Shown: one piece after another, positions 35,499 to 44,831 of the stretch
Layout of the letters: each line of letters begins with the position of its first letter
Position numbering within the stretch: position 1 is the stretch's first letter
NCBI GenBank assembly: GCA_963692975.2
Contig: CAXMMR010000018.1
Location: 62,001-126,000, forward strand
Direction: 5' to 3'
Source: CAXMMR01 sp963692975
GTDB taxonomy: Bacteria; Pseudomonadota; Alphaproteobacteria; Acetobacterales; Acetobacteraceae
Length of the DNA: 64,000 bases
Program-made: the position numbers and the translations under genes
The notes under the pieces: generated by a model
Databases searched by the model: none
What the model was told of the DNA's origin: nothing
The model's input: only the letters and a program-made list of their open reading frames with translations

Positions 35499-36512
35499 GT
35501 GACCAGCAGCACGAATTCCAATGACGGTCAGCGCGGCGCCTTCGATACCATTCCGGTGATCGATTTCGCCGCGATGGCGGATGGCAGCCCCGCCGAAAAG
35601 GGGCGCGTCGCCGCCGAAATTCGTCAGGCCTGCATCCGTTCCGGCTTTTTCTACATCGTCAATCATGGCATCGATGACGCGACGATCGAGGCGCTCTTCG
35701 TGGAGGCGAAGCGCTTTTTCGCCCTGCCGATCGAGAGCAAGCTGAAGCTGCGCGCCAGGGACGCGGAGCACCTGATAGGCTACGTCTCGATGTTTGAAGA
35801 AGGCAAGGATCCGACGCGCGGTGATCTACATGAGGCTTATGATTTCGTCACCGAAGCCAGCACGACACCCGATATGATAGTACAGGCCGATTTCCGCGCT
35901 TCCAGCAATCGCTGGCCCACAGAGCTGCCCGGCTTCCGCGAGGCCCTGAGCGCCTATGCCGTGCGCATCCGCGTGCTCACCCGGCAGATCTTCCATGCCT
36001 TCGCCCTCGCGCTCGGACTCGAGGAGACGTATTTCGACGCCATCACCGACCGGCCGCTCTCGCTCGGCCGCATCCTGCACTACCCGCATCAGCCTAACCC
36101 GGACGAGAACCAGATCGGCAACGGCCCCCATACCGACCATGAGTGCTTCACCATCTTGCGCCAGGATGCCGATGTGCAGGCGCTACAGGTGTGCAACCGT
36201 GCGGGCGAGTGGATCGATGCGCCGCCGCTCGCCGGCAGCTTCGTTGTCAACATCGGCGACCTAATGGCGCGCTGGACCAACGACCTGTTCAGTTCGACGC
36301 CGCACCGGGTGATCAATCGCTCCGGCCGCGCGCGCTACTCGCTGCCGTTCTTCATCGGCGCAAACCCGGATGCGCTGATCGAGGTGCTACCGAGCTGCGT
36401 CTCGTCCGAAAACCCGCCGCACTACACGCCCATCGTGACCTCCGACTATGTGCAGGGGCTGATCGCCGGCGGCTTTCGCGAGTTGCCGGCCGAGCTCGAG
36501 AGCGTCGACTAG
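35499..36512 (+). CDS. 2-oxoglutarate/Fe(II) oxygenase, isopenicillin-N-synthase-like
   Basis: 337 residues from a GTG. The DIOX N-domain is present (IPVIDFAAMADG, SGFFYIVNHGIDD), as is the 2OG-FeII core with iron ligands His211, Asp213 (GPHTDHECFTIL) and His269 (STPHRVINRSG), and the 2OG-binding R279-Y-S281. All key residues are intact, so it should be active as an Fe(II)/2OG hydroxylase. The family includes thymine 7-hydroxylase among many others. It lies between two complete ABC importers, so its substrate is probably an imported small molecule. Confidence 0.92.
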   Translation: MTSSTNSNDGQRGAFDTIPVIDFAAMADGSPAEKGRVAAEIRQACIRSGFFYIVNHGIDDATIEALFVEAKRFFALPIESKLKLRARDAEHLIGYVSMFEEGKDPTRGDLHEAYDFVTEASTTPDMIVQADFRASSNRWPTELPGFREALSAYAVRIRVLTRQIFHAFALALGLEETYFDAITDRPLSLGRILHYPHQPNPDENQIGNGPHTDHECFTILRQDADVQALQVCNRAGEWIDAPPLAGSFVVNIGDLMARWTNDLFSSTPHRVINRSGRARYSLPFFIGANPDALIEVLPSCVSSENPPHYTPIVTSDYVQGLIAGGFRELPAELESVD

Positions 36513-36524
36513 CCCGCCCGGCGG

Positions 36525-37433
36525 ATGGCTGCTCGTCGAGCCTGGCGGCTGTCACGCGCGCTCGCCCAACTCGGCTCAGCCGCCGGGCAGACATGGCTAT
36601 TCGCCGCGGTCTGGCTGGTCGGCGCGTTGCTGCCATTGGCGATCGGTCTCGGCTTGTCGTTCATGCGCCAGCGCGGCCTGCAGATCCGCTGGAGCCTGTC
36701 GCTGCAGGCCTATCGCGATCTGATCGAGACCGGTCGCGTCGAGGTGGTGCTGCGCACCGCGAGCGTTGCCGCCGGCGTAAGTCTGATCTGCCTCGCCGGC
36801 GGTCTGCCGCTGGCGCTCTGGCTGGCCAAGGTCGCCCGTTCCAACTGGTTGATCCAGCTCGTTTGGATCTGCCTGACGGTGCCGTTCTTCCTGGATCCGT
36901 CGGCGCGCACGCTGGTGCTTCGTCTGGTGCTCGGATCGGGCGGCCCGATCAACGAGACGCTGCTCTATCTGCATCTGATCGCCGCCCCATTGCGCTGGCT
37001 TCTGTTCAGCAACTTCGCCATCATCCTCGGCCTGGTCGGTCCGTATTTTCCGAACATGGTCTGGCCGATCTACCTATCGATCCTGCTGATCGATGATGCG
37101 GTGCTGGACGCCAGCCGTGATCTCGGCGCCGGCCCGTGGGCCACGCTGCGTTTCACTTTGCTGCCGCTCGCCATGCCAGGCATCCTTGCCGGGCTGATCA
37201 TGACCTTTATTCCAGTGCTGGGCGACAGCGTAGCGCCCGACCTGCTCGGAGGCGGCCAGCAGGAGTATCTCGCCGACAGCGTGCTCTCGCTGTCGACGAC
37301 GATGAACTACACCGGCGCCGCGTCGCTCGCGACCGTCGTGTTTACCATGCTCGGCCTGCTGTCGCTCGCTGCCCTGCTACTCTACCGCCATGCGTCGGCG
37401 GGCAAGGCCGGGCGCGAGGCGGCGCTGGCGTGA
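36525..37433 (+). CDS. ABC transporter permease (PotB-like)
   Basis: 302 residues with six predicted helices and the spermidine/putrescine-type EAA region (DASRDLGAGPWATLRFTLLP, then LAMPGILAGLIMTFIPVLGD). The start at 36525 lies 12 bp after the oxygenase stop. The stop overlaps the next permease start (GTGA). It forms a heterodimeric channel with the following gene. Confidence 0.93.
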   Translation: MAARRAWRLSRALAQLGSAAGQTWLFAAVWLVGALLPLAIGLGLSFMRQRGLQIRWSLSLQAYRDLIETGRVEVVLRTASVAAGVSLICLAGGLPLALWLAKVARSNWLIQLVWICLTVPFFLDPSARTLVLRLVLGSGGPINETLLYLHLIAAPLRWLLFSNFAIILGLVGPYFPNMVWPIYLSILLIDDAVLDASRDLGAGPWATLRFTLLPLAMPGILAGLIMTFIPVLGDSVAPDLLGGGQQEYLADSVLSLSTTMNYTGAASLATVVFTMLGLLSLAALLLYRHASAGKAGREAALA

Positions 37434-38266
37434 GCGCCACCGCGCCGGACGAGCGAGCACGGCCGAGTTTCTGGCCTGCGGTCGCGCGACGCGGCGGACA
37501 GATGCTGCTCGTCGGTGGCTTTTGCATCACCGCGCTGATCTACGCGCCGGTGCTGCTGCTTGCCGTGCTGTCGGTCAGCGGCAATCCGCTATCCGGCGTG
37601 CCCGGCGACTTCACGACAAGATGGTATGTGCAACTCGCCGCCGACCAAAGTTGGCGAGCGCCGATGCTGCGCTCTGCCGAGATTGCCACCTTGGTGTCCG
37701 CATTGTGCGTGATCGCCGCCCTGTTGGTTGGACGCACCCTGCCGCGGCTGAGGCGCGGACTCGGTCTGCTGGCGTTCGGTTTCCTGCTGCCGCTCGGCGT
37801 GCCAGGCACTGTCATGGGCCTGCTGATCTTTATGTATTATCGTTTCGTTTTCGGACTGCACATGGGCTACTGGTCGCTGGTGCTGTCGCACTTCATCTGG
37901 GCGTTCCCGTTCGCCCTCATCGGCATGCTGGTCGCGACAAGCCGCTTCGATCTCGGCCTGCTCGACGCCGCCGCCGATCTCGGCGCGCCCCCCTGGCGCC
38001 GGCTGTGGGATATCGAGCGGCCCCTGCTGATGCCCGGCCTGATCAGTGCCGCCCTCTTCGGCTTCCTGCTCTCCTTCACGGAGCTGCCGCGCAGCCTGTT
38101 CGTCGCCGGCGGCGTGCAGACGCTGCCGCTCTACAATTGGGCGCAGGCCTCGTCACACACCTCGCACGTGCCGCTCATCTTTTGCCTGAACACGCTGATT
38201 ACGCTGCTCAGCATCGCCGCCTCGGCCGCCGCGGTGATGCTGCTGGGGCGTGGGGCGCGCGCCTAG
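37430..38266 (+). CDS. ABC transporter permease (PotC-like)
   Basis: 278 residues from the GTG at 37430 overlapping the previous stop; a longer upstream frame is only a shadow of the PotB-like gene. It has six helices with the EAA loop LDAAADLGAPPWRRLWDIER, then PLLMPGLISAALFGFLLSF. The polyamine/opine-type importer class is clear, the ligand is not. It is directly followed (no gap) by the ATPase gene. Confidence 0.93.
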   Translation: MSATAPDERARPSFWPAVARRGGQMLLVGGFCITALIYAPVLLLAVLSVSGNPLSGVPGDFTTRWYVQLAADQSWRAPMLRSAEIATLVSALCVIAALLVGRTLPRLRRGLGLLAFGFLLPLGVPGTVMGLLIFMYYRFVFGLHMGYWSLVLSHFIWAFPFALIGMLVATSRFDLGLLDAAADLGAPPWRRLWDIERPLLMPGLISAALFGFLLSFTELPRSLFVAGGVQTLPLYNWAQASSHTSHVPLIFCLNTLITLLSIAASAAAVMLLGRGARA

Positions 38267-39352
38267 GTGCCGCCGCTTCTCGACGCAGCCGGCATTGATC
38301 TCAGCTACGGCCCGGTCCAGGTTCTCGAGGATGTCGGGCTGAGTCTGGCGGCCGGCGAGCTGCTCACCATTCTCGGCCCGAGCGGCTCCGGCAAGACGAG
38401 CCTGTTGCGCGTGCTCGGCGGCTTTGAGACGCCGTCCCGTGTCGAGCGCCTGCAGATCGGCGGGCAGGACATCCGAGGCATGCCGCCGCATCGCCGGCCG
38501 CTCGCCACCGTCTTCCAGCATTACGCGTTATTCCCGCATCTCACCGTCGGCGAAAACGTCGAATATGGCCTGCGGGTGCGCGGCGTCGGCCGCGAGCGGC
38601 GCCGGCGGAAGGCGCTGCTCGCCCTCGAGCTGCTGCATCTGCCCGACAAGGCCGGCCGACGCATCCAGCAGCTCAGCGGCGGCGAACGCCAGCGCGTCGC
38701 CTTCGCGCGCGCCTTGGTCACCGAGCCGCTGGTGCTGCTGCTCGACGAGCCGATGGGCGCGCTCGACGAGCGGCTGCGACGGGCCCTAGAGGTTGAGATA
38801 CGCGGCCTGCAGCGCAGCCTAGGGATGACCATCATCCAGGTCACCCATGGCCGCGACGAGGCCTTGTCGATGAGCGATCGCCTGGCGGTGATGGGCGGCG
38901 GCCGGATGCGCCAACTCGGCGACCCGACAGCTATCTTCGAGCGGCCGTCGAGCCGCTTCGTCGCCGAGTTCATGGGCCTTACCAACGTTGTCGAGGGTCG
39001 GCTCGGCGCCGTCGGCGAAGTGCCGGGCCGAGTGAGGATCGACACCGCGAGCGGCGCCTTCGCCGGACCGTGGAGTGGCGACACCGCGCCGCGGACGGGT
39101 CAAGCGGCATTTTTCGCCATTCATCCCGAACGCCTCAGGCTCGGCGCCGACCACGCCTGCGCCAATCATCTGGCCGGCCGCGTCGACGACGTCAGCTACC
39201 AGGGCATGCGCCGCCTGGTGGAGGTAGACACGGCATTGGGCCGCTTCAGCGTCTCTGTGTCGGCGCGAGATCCCGCGCCCGACGCCGGTGACGCAACGAT
39301 CTGTTGGTCCGCGCAGGACGGCGCCATCGGACCGCTGGAGCATCCCTCCTAG
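38267..39352 (+). CDS. ABC transporter ATP-binding protein (PotA-like)
   Basis: 361 residues from a GTG immediately after the preceding TAG. It has Walker A GPSGSGKTS, Q-loop VFQHYALFPHLTVGENVEYG, signature LSGGERQRVAFARAL, Walker B LVLLLDEPMGALDERLR and switch QVTHGRDEALSMSDR. A C-terminal TOBE domain follows (MGLTNVVEGRLG, FFAIHPERLRLG). It energises the PotB/PotC-like pair. Confidence 0.95.
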   Translation: MPPLLDAAGIDLSYGPVQVLEDVGLSLAAGELLTILGPSGSGKTSLLRVLGGFETPSRVERLQIGGQDIRGMPPHRRPLATVFQHYALFPHLTVGENVEYGLRVRGVGRERRRRKALLALELLHLPDKAGRRIQQLSGGERQRVAFARALVTEPLVLLLDEPMGALDERLRRALEVEIRGLQRSLGMTIIQVTHGRDEALSMSDRLAVMGGGRMRQLGDPTAIFERPSSRFVAEFMGLTNVVEGRLGAVGEVPGRVRIDTASGAFAGPWSGDTAPRTGQAAFFAIHPERLRLGADHACANHLAGRVDDVSYQGMRRLVEVDTALGRFSVSVSARDPAPDAGDATICWSAQDGAIGPLEHPS

Positions 39353-39460
39353 GATTGGGGACCTGGAGCCTCAGAACCCAACGAAGACCAGAGATGGAGC
39401 CTCCGGTCTGACCTTGCTTGACTATCGTGCGCATTGCGAAAATCAGGAGAGAAACCGACA

Positions 39461-40639
39461 ATGAGCGATCGTAGCCGTCTCGGCCGCCGCGGCTTCTGCG
39501 GCAGTGCCGGCGCCTCCCTGGCCGCCGCCGCCGCCGGCGAAAGCTTGTGGCCGCGCAGTCGCAACATCGCCCGCGCCGCGTCGCGAGACGATGTCATACG
39601 CGTGCTGGGCGTCTCCACTGGTGCGCTCGCCGATTGGCGCCAGTTCGAGCATGATACCGGCCTGACGATGCAGTGGACGCCGGCGAGCGACGATGTCGGC
39701 CTGTTCCTGCACGAGATGATTGCCGATGATGCAGGAGACCGTTACGATATCGTCACATGCTTGAGCGGCACCTACGAGGTGCTGGCCGATCAGGACCTGC
39801 TGCTGCCGATCGACCTCAAACGGCTGTCGAACTGGTACGGCGTGCCCGGTTACCTCCATGGCGCGCTGCCGCCAGCACCGGGTGGCGTCTGGAGCCTGCC
39901 CTACCACATGAACGCGGACGGCTTCGCCTACGCGCCGGCAGCACTCCACTTGCCCAAGGCACCGGCAGAGATTTCCTGGAAACTGCTCTACGACGACGAG
40001 AGAACCCGCGGACGCGTCGCCATCGACAACGGCATCTACGCGCTCGGCTGCGCCGCGATCTACCTGAAATACCACCACCTGGTCGAGATCGGCGACATCG
40101 GCGCCATGACCCCGAGCGAGTGCCGCTCGGTCGCCGACTTCTTGATCGAGCGCAAACGGGCCGGCCAATTTCGCGCCCTTTATAAGTCGTACGACGAACA
40201 GTTGCAGCTCATGCTTGACGGCGAGGTGCTGGCCGAGACCGCCTGGGAGCCGGTGGCGCGCGAGGCGCAGCGTCGCGGCCATGATGTCGACTACGCCTTC
40301 ACGGTCGAAGGTTACGACAAATGGTCGCAAAACCTGATGATCCCGGCGGCGGTCAAGGACCGCAACGGTCTCGACAAGGTCTATCGGACGATGAATTGGC
40401 TACTCGGTGGCGCCTATGCGGCTGAAATGGCCGACGTCGAAGGCTACGTCACGCCACGGCTGGATCTCGGCCTCGCGTATGCGCAGGAACACGGCTGGAG
40501 CGCCGATCGGATCGCCCGCATCCGCCAGGTCATGGCAAAGGGAGATATCAAATTTGCTAAAGCGCTCTACTGGGACCCGGGATATTTCAGCACTCTCGAG
40601 TCGTACGAACGGGAGATGGCACGGTTCCGAAACGCCTAA
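39461..40639 (+). CDS. PotD-like extracellular solute-binding protein with Tat-type signal
   Basis: 392 residues from ATG 39461 (AGGAGA at 39445-39450). The start SDRSRLGRRGFCGSAGASLA carries an RRGF twin-arginine motif, so it is probably exported folded. The mature part is a family-1/PotD binding protein (YDIVTCLSGTYEVLADQDLL, LPIDLKRLSNWYGVPGYL, WSLPYHMNADGFAYAP, LMLDGEVLAETAWEP). It is last in the PotBCA-D-like importer operon and gives it its specificity. Confidence 0.9.
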   Translation: MSDRSRLGRRGFCGSAGASLAAAAAGESLWPRSRNIARAASRDDVIRVLGVSTGALADWRQFEHDTGLTMQWTPASDDVGLFLHEMIADDAGDRYDIVTCLSGTYEVLADQDLLLPIDLKRLSNWYGVPGYLHGALPPAPGGVWSLPYHMNADGFAYAPAALHLPKAPAEISWKLLYDDERTRGRVAIDNGIYALGCAAIYLKYHHLVEIGDIGAMTPSECRSVADFLIERKRAGQFRALYKSYDEQLQLMLDGEVLAETAWEPVAREAQRRGHDVDYAFTVEGYDKWSQNLMIPAAVKDRNGLDKVYRTMNWLLGGAYAAEMADVEGYVTPRLDLGLAYAQEHGWSADRIARIRQVMAKGDIKFAKALYWDPGYFSTLESYEREMARFRNA

Positions 40640-40646
40640 GGTAAGG

Positions 40647-40755
40647 CCGGGGCTTTGCCCCGGACCCACCAGGCGCGAGGCGCTCCTGGACCTTGGGCAC
40701 TTAAGCGGTGCCGGTCTGCAGCGGCGCGCGCCAGCGGTCCAGGGCACAGCCCTGG
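40647..40755. repeat. REP-like palindromic unit and probable bidirectional terminator
   Basis: It fills the 117-bp gap between convergent genes. CCGGGGC-TTT-GCCCCGG (40647-40663) and CCAGGGC-ACA-GCCCTGG (40739-40755) are perfect 7-bp hairpins, with CCAGG...CCTGG between them. Gaps of this kind in high-GC alphaproteobacteria often hold dispersed palindromic repeats (general knowledge). A termination role is inferred from position. Confidence 0.6.
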
Positions 40756-40756
40756 C

Positions 40757-41692
40757 CTAACGACGAAACGCCTCGATTGTATCGAAGACGTGCGACACCG
40801 CTGCCGCCCCATCGATGCTCATGCCGACGAGTATTTCACGACCTGCCGCTGTGCCGCCGAAGCCGCGCAGGTCGAATGCCGTCATCCCGCGTAGCTCGTT
40901 TGGCGCCAGTTGCACACAGACCGGCAGGGATCGATATTGGATCAGGTCCGGCCGCACGAGCGCCAGCACGGCGGTCGGGTCATGCATCGGCAGATCGGTC
41001 GATCCATCCCGCTCGCAATAGCGCGACAGGTAGAACGCGAGCATGTCCGCGACCGCAATCGGCACCGGTGCATCGGCTCCGCGCAGCCGCCGTATGATCC
41101 TATCGTCGATGCGCGCCTGACGTGTCAGGTTCAGCCCGGCCATCCGGACCGGCGCCGTCGAGCTGAACACGATGTCGGCCGCCTCCGGGTCTCGCGCCAC
41201 GTTGGTTTCCGCGAACGCGGTTTCGTTGCCGATATCGGTGCTACCGCCCATGATCGAGATGCCGCACAGCCAGCCAGCCAGCCGTGGCTCCAGCCGCAGC
41301 GCCAATGCGATGTTGGTCAGCGGCCCGGTCGCGACTAGGGTAACCTCGCTCGGCCGCCGCCGGGCGATCTCGATGATCACCTGTGCCGCATGGTCGCCGA
41401 GCGGCGCGCGATGCGGCTCGGGCAGCGACGCGGCGCCGTCCAGCCCCGTCTCGCCGTGAAAACCGGTGCCAAGGATCCGCTCGAGCAATGGGCCTCCGCA
41501 GCCCTGCGCGACCGGGACGTCAACCCCGCCCAACGCACAGATGCGCAGTGCATTACGCGTCGTCTGAGCCACGGACGCGTTGCCGAACACAGTGGTAATA
41601 GCGAGCACGTCGAGATGACGTGCCGCGTAGAGAAGCGCGATGGCGTCGTCGTGGCCGGGGTCGCAATCGAGCACGATCGGCTGCAAGGTCAT
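40757..41692 (-). CDS. Nucleoside hydrolase (inosine-uridine preferring family)
   Basis: 311 residues with the Ca2+/ribose signature DCDPGHDDAIALL at residues 9-21, TTVFGNASVAQTTRNALRI, VATGPLTNIALAL, SIMGGSTDIGNETAFAETNV (ribose site) and PMHDPTAVLALV (Asp ligand). It cleaves N-glycosidic bonds of nucleosides to base plus ribose. Pyrimidine versus purine preference cannot be read. It overlaps the RidA stop by 4 bp (RidA is upstream, same strand). It would supply free bases to the ring-opening enzymes and ribose to the PfkB kinase. Confidence 0.93.
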   Translation of the reverse strand: MTLQPIVLDCDPGHDDAIALLYAARHLDVLAITTVFGNASVAQTTRNALRICALGGVDVPVAQGCGGPLLERILGTGFHGETGLDGAASLPEPHRAPLGDHAAQVIIEIARRRPSEVTLVATGPLTNIALALRLEPRLAGWLCGISIMGGSTDIGNETAFAETNVARDPEAADIVFSSTAPVRMAGLNLTRQARIDDRIIRRLRGADAPVPIAVADMLAFYLSRYCERDGSTDLPMHDPTAVLALVRPDLIQYRSLPVCVQLAPNELRGMTAFDLRGFGGTAAGREILVGMSIDGAAAVSHVFDTIEAFRR

Positions 41693-42087
41693 TGCGCCGC
41701 GATCGCATCGATCTCGATCAACCAGCGTGGGTCCATCAGGGCGTGCACGTAGATCATAGTTGAGGACGGACGACGGCCGCCAAGGAATTCGGTCCGGATG
41801 GCGTTGAACTCCGCTTTCAGCTCATCCGTCATAATCACCTGCCTTGCAATAAAGATGCCGGTCCTGACGATGTCGACCGGGGAGAGGTCCGCATCACTTA
41901 GAACGTTGCCAACATTGCACCAAGTCATGCGGCACTGCTCGATGAAGCTTGCGCCGACCCGTCCGTCGGCATCGACGCCAATTTGCCCGGAGACGAACAC
42001 CAGGCGTCGCGGCGACCGCAGATCGAGTCCCCAGCTGAACGCGCCAGGTGGCTTGGGACTGTCGCTCGGGTTGATCTGATCGAACAT
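41689..42087 (-). CDS. RidA-family (YjgF) protein
   Basis: 132 residues from ATG 42087 (AAGAGG six bases upstream; GTG 42093 is less likely). It has typical RidA blocks: LVFVSGQIGVDADGRV, MTWCNVGNVLSDADLSPVDI and RPSSTMIYVHALMDPRWLIE. The C-terminal Arg of the canonical imine deaminase motif (RVEIE) is replaced (WLIEID), so it belongs to another Rid subgroup. RutC-like members in pyrimidine catabolism act on aminoacrylate. It is coupled to the nucleoside hydrolase, which supports a nucleobase-catabolic role. Confidence 0.88.
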   Translation of the reverse strand: MFDQINPSDSPKPPGAFSWGLDLRSPRRLVFVSGQIGVDADGRVGASFIEQCRMTWCNVGNVLSDADLSPVDIVRTGIFIARQVIMTDELKAEFNAIRTEFLGGRRPSSTMIYVHALMDPRWLIEIDAIAAQ

Positions 42088-42344
42088 TGACACCTCTTAT
42101 CGTAAGGCCTCGCGCGGGCTGTCCGTGACCGCCAGTCACCCGCCTTGCTGCGCCATTTTGCTGAAACGCCGTCCGCAATGCGTGTGACCTCACTCTCAGA
42201 AGCGCTGCAGAAAAACGCACACGGTAAGCGAAAATTAATGCTACTCGGTCAAGGCGTCGTGAAGGTTAGGGTTTCACCTGAGGTCTGGGAACCATCGACC
42301 GGCAGCTAATCACCCATCGCCACCAGACACCAAGGGATGCCACC

Positions 42345-44831
42345 ATGAGGGGTCACAGACACAGCATCCAGGTCATCCTGCTTATCGGAACGATTGTCTC
42401 GTGGGGCGCGTCCGCTGTTAGCCCAGCGCTCGCCCAGACCGTCACCACGAGCAGTGCCAGCACCCACAAGGCCAGGACCAGCAAGACGAAGGCTAAGCCT
42501 AGCACTCCCAAGGCGCGCGCCGAAGCGAACGCGTCGTCGACGTCAAATGACGGCACGGTCAAGGCGCCGGCCAAGCCGCTCGGCATTGAGCAGGTGGTTG
42601 TCACGTCTGCCAAGCGGGCCCAACTCATCAATAAGGTTCCCGAGAGCGTGTCGGTCCTGACGGGTCAGCAGCTCATCGAGAACCACATCACCACATTCGA
42701 CGACGTCACGCGCCAGACGCCGGGCCTTTCGTTTGCCGCCGGCTCTTCCGTCTCGGGTGGCATCGTCGGGCCGAATACACAAAACCTCGTCGTCCGCGGT
42801 GTCAGCTCCACCTCCGGCTCGGCGACGACCGCCGTCTATCTCGACGACGTCCCAGTCACCCAAGACAACCTTTACGATGGCGCCGAGTTGCCGCGCTTTG
42901 TCGATCTCAGTCGGGTGGAGGTCCTGCGCGGACCGCAAGGAACGCTGTTTGGCTCAAGCTCGGAGGGTGGCACCATCCGGCTGATCACCAACCAGCCGGT
43001 GCTGAACACTTACAGCGCCGACCTGATCAGCGACGGTTCCGGCACCGTGCATGGCGGCGCCAACTACGATGAGCAGGGGGCGATCAACATACCGCTTATC
43101 CCCAATCAAATGGCGCTGCGCATCGCCGGGGATGTCGGCTCGAATAGCGGATACATCAATCGGCTGAACCAGGATGGCACACTTGCCAAGGCTGGCGTGA
43201 ACGATGAGCACTACAACTTTCTCCGGGCGACACTGAAATACGTTCCCACCGACGACCTCGTGGTCACCGCGCAGGTGCTCAGTCAAAATGATAAGACCGG
43301 CGACACGCCGGTGTTCTACACACAGCTTGGAACTTACAACGAAGACAAGAAGGTCTCCGAGCCGAGTAACGACAGCTTCTTCGTGCCCAGTCTGACCGTG
43401 CAGAAGTTCTTTCCGGATTTCAGCATCACGTCAGCCTCAAGTTACCTGCAGCGTGATTTCTCGTTTCAAAGCGACGGTACTGTCTTCAACAGCCAGGTGC
43501 TCGCCACCGCTTTCTTTGATCCGGCGTTCCCTGCCGAAAAGACGCAGGACGATGCCCTTATCGGTGGCCTGCCGTCGCAGGTACACCGCAATGACCGGAC
43601 CTACCAGGCATCCGAGGAGCTTCGAGCGACGTCGACCGGCCTGCGCCTGTTCGATCGCGACTTCAACGTGATCGGCGGCTTTTTCTACGAGTATCAGCGT
43701 CAAGTGCGCGACGACACCGAGCCGGCAAACGGCATCGCAGCAGATTTCCAGAGCATCTACGGCATCCCGATCGTCGACTCGTCATTTGGCGGCGCCGCGT
43801 TGGGCGATCTGCCGTTCGCCGACTACCAGCGGGACGTCGTTTACTCCGACCATCAGGCGTTGATCGAAAAGCAGTATGCCGGCTTCACCCAGGCGGATTA
43901 CGCGATCCTGCCGCGCCTGAAATTCACCGCTGGCGTCCGCTACTCCTATGCGACGCAGAGCTACACGCGTGACAGTGGAGGCGTACTCGCCTTTGGCAAC
44001 GTGTTTCCGTTTACGTCCAGTAACGACACCTATGCCACGACTCCAAAATTCTCTCTCGCCTACGACCTCGACAAGGAATCACTGCTGTATGCGACCGTGG
44101 CCAAGGGCTTTCGTCTCGGCGGACCGACCGGGCCGGTATCCGGGATCACCTGCAAGAGCGATCTGGCCGCGGTTGGCATCAGCAACCCGCCAACCAACTA
44201 CGCGCCCGACAAGCTTTGGAGCTATGAGGCTGGCCTGAAGAAGCTGTTTCTGCAGGACAAGGTGAGCTTTAATGCCGGCGTCTTCTATATTGACTGGCAG
44301 AATATTCAGCAGACGATCAATCTGCCGACCTGCGGTGCCTCCATCACGCAGAACTTTGGTGCCGCCAAAAGCTACGGCACTGAACTCGAGCTGCGCGCGA
44401 GAGTGACGCAGGCGCTGACATTGAGCGCGCTGGGCGGCATCACGCGTGCCGTCATCACTCAGAGCCCGAATGACCTGGCGGCGGCTCCTGGCCAGGAGCT
44501 TCTCAATGTGCCGAAGTGGACCGGCACATTTGGCGCCGATTACACCTTTCCGGTGACAACTAACGTGTCCGGATTCGCGCATGGCGACTTCGACGTCGTC
44601 GGGTCCTCTCGTGGTGCTTTCAGCGACAGTGATCCGGCTGCCAACCAGCCTCGCTACGGTGTGCTCAATGGTCGCATCGGCATCACCGTTCGCAGATGGC
44701 TGTTTACGCTCTACGGACAGAACCTGACCAACAACAAGACGATCATTCAGCGCCCATCGATCAACTTCGTCGAGGAGGGCTACCTTCTGCGGCCATTAAC
44801 CGTCGGCGTGCGCGCATCGCTGCATTTCTAA
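42345..44831 (+). CDS. TonB-dependent receptor (paralogue of the one at 15690-18134)
   Basis: 828 residues from ATG 42345 (AAGGGATG upstream). It has a signal peptide (VILLIGTIVSWGASAVSPAL), a Lys/Ala/Thr-rich spacer, a plug (VVVTSAKRAQLINKVPESVS, VEVLRGPQGTLFGSSSEGGT, IRLITNQPVLN) and a barrel ending LTVGVRASLHF with terminal Phe. It shares many stretches with the first receptor (LWSYEAGLK, AKGFRLGG, YIDWQNIQQ versus YIDWSRIQES). Together the pair bracket the catabolic genes at 18.5-42.1 kb. Confidence 0.95.
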   Translation: MRGHRHSIQVILLIGTIVSWGASAVSPALAQTVTTSSASTHKARTSKTKAKPSTPKARAEANASSTSNDGTVKAPAKPLGIEQVVVTSAKRAQLINKVPESVSVLTGQQLIENHITTFDDVTRQTPGLSFAAGSSVSGGIVGPNTQNLVVRGVSSTSGSATTAVYLDDVPVTQDNLYDGAELPRFVDLSRVEVLRGPQGTLFGSSSEGGTIRLITNQPVLNTYSADLISDGSGTVHGGANYDEQGAINIPLIPNQMALRIAGDVGSNSGYINRLNQDGTLAKAGVNDEHYNFLRATLKYVPTDDLVVTAQVLSQNDKTGDTPVFYTQLGTYNEDKKVSEPSNDSFFVPSLTVQKFFPDFSITSASSYLQRDFSFQSDGTVFNSQVLATAFFDPAFPAEKTQDDALIGGLPSQVHRNDRTYQASEELRATSTGLRLFDRDFNVIGGFFYEYQRQVRDDTEPANGIAADFQSIYGIPIVDSSFGGAALGDLPFADYQRDVVYSDHQALIEKQYAGFTQADYAILPRLKFTAGVRYSYATQSYTRDSGGVLAFGNVFPFTSSNDTYATTPKFSLAYDLDKESLLYATVAKGFRLGGPTGPVSGITCKSDLAAVGISNPPTNYAPDKLWSYEAGLKKLFLQDKVSFNAGVFYIDWQNIQQTINLPTCGASITQNFGAAKSYGTELELRARVTQALTLSALGGITRAVITQSPNDLAAAPGQELLNVPKWTGTFGADYTFPVTTNVSGFAHGDFDVVGSSRGAFSDSDPAANQPRYGVLNGRIGITVRRWLFTLYGQNLTNNKTIIQRPSINFVEEGYLLRPLTVGVRASLHF

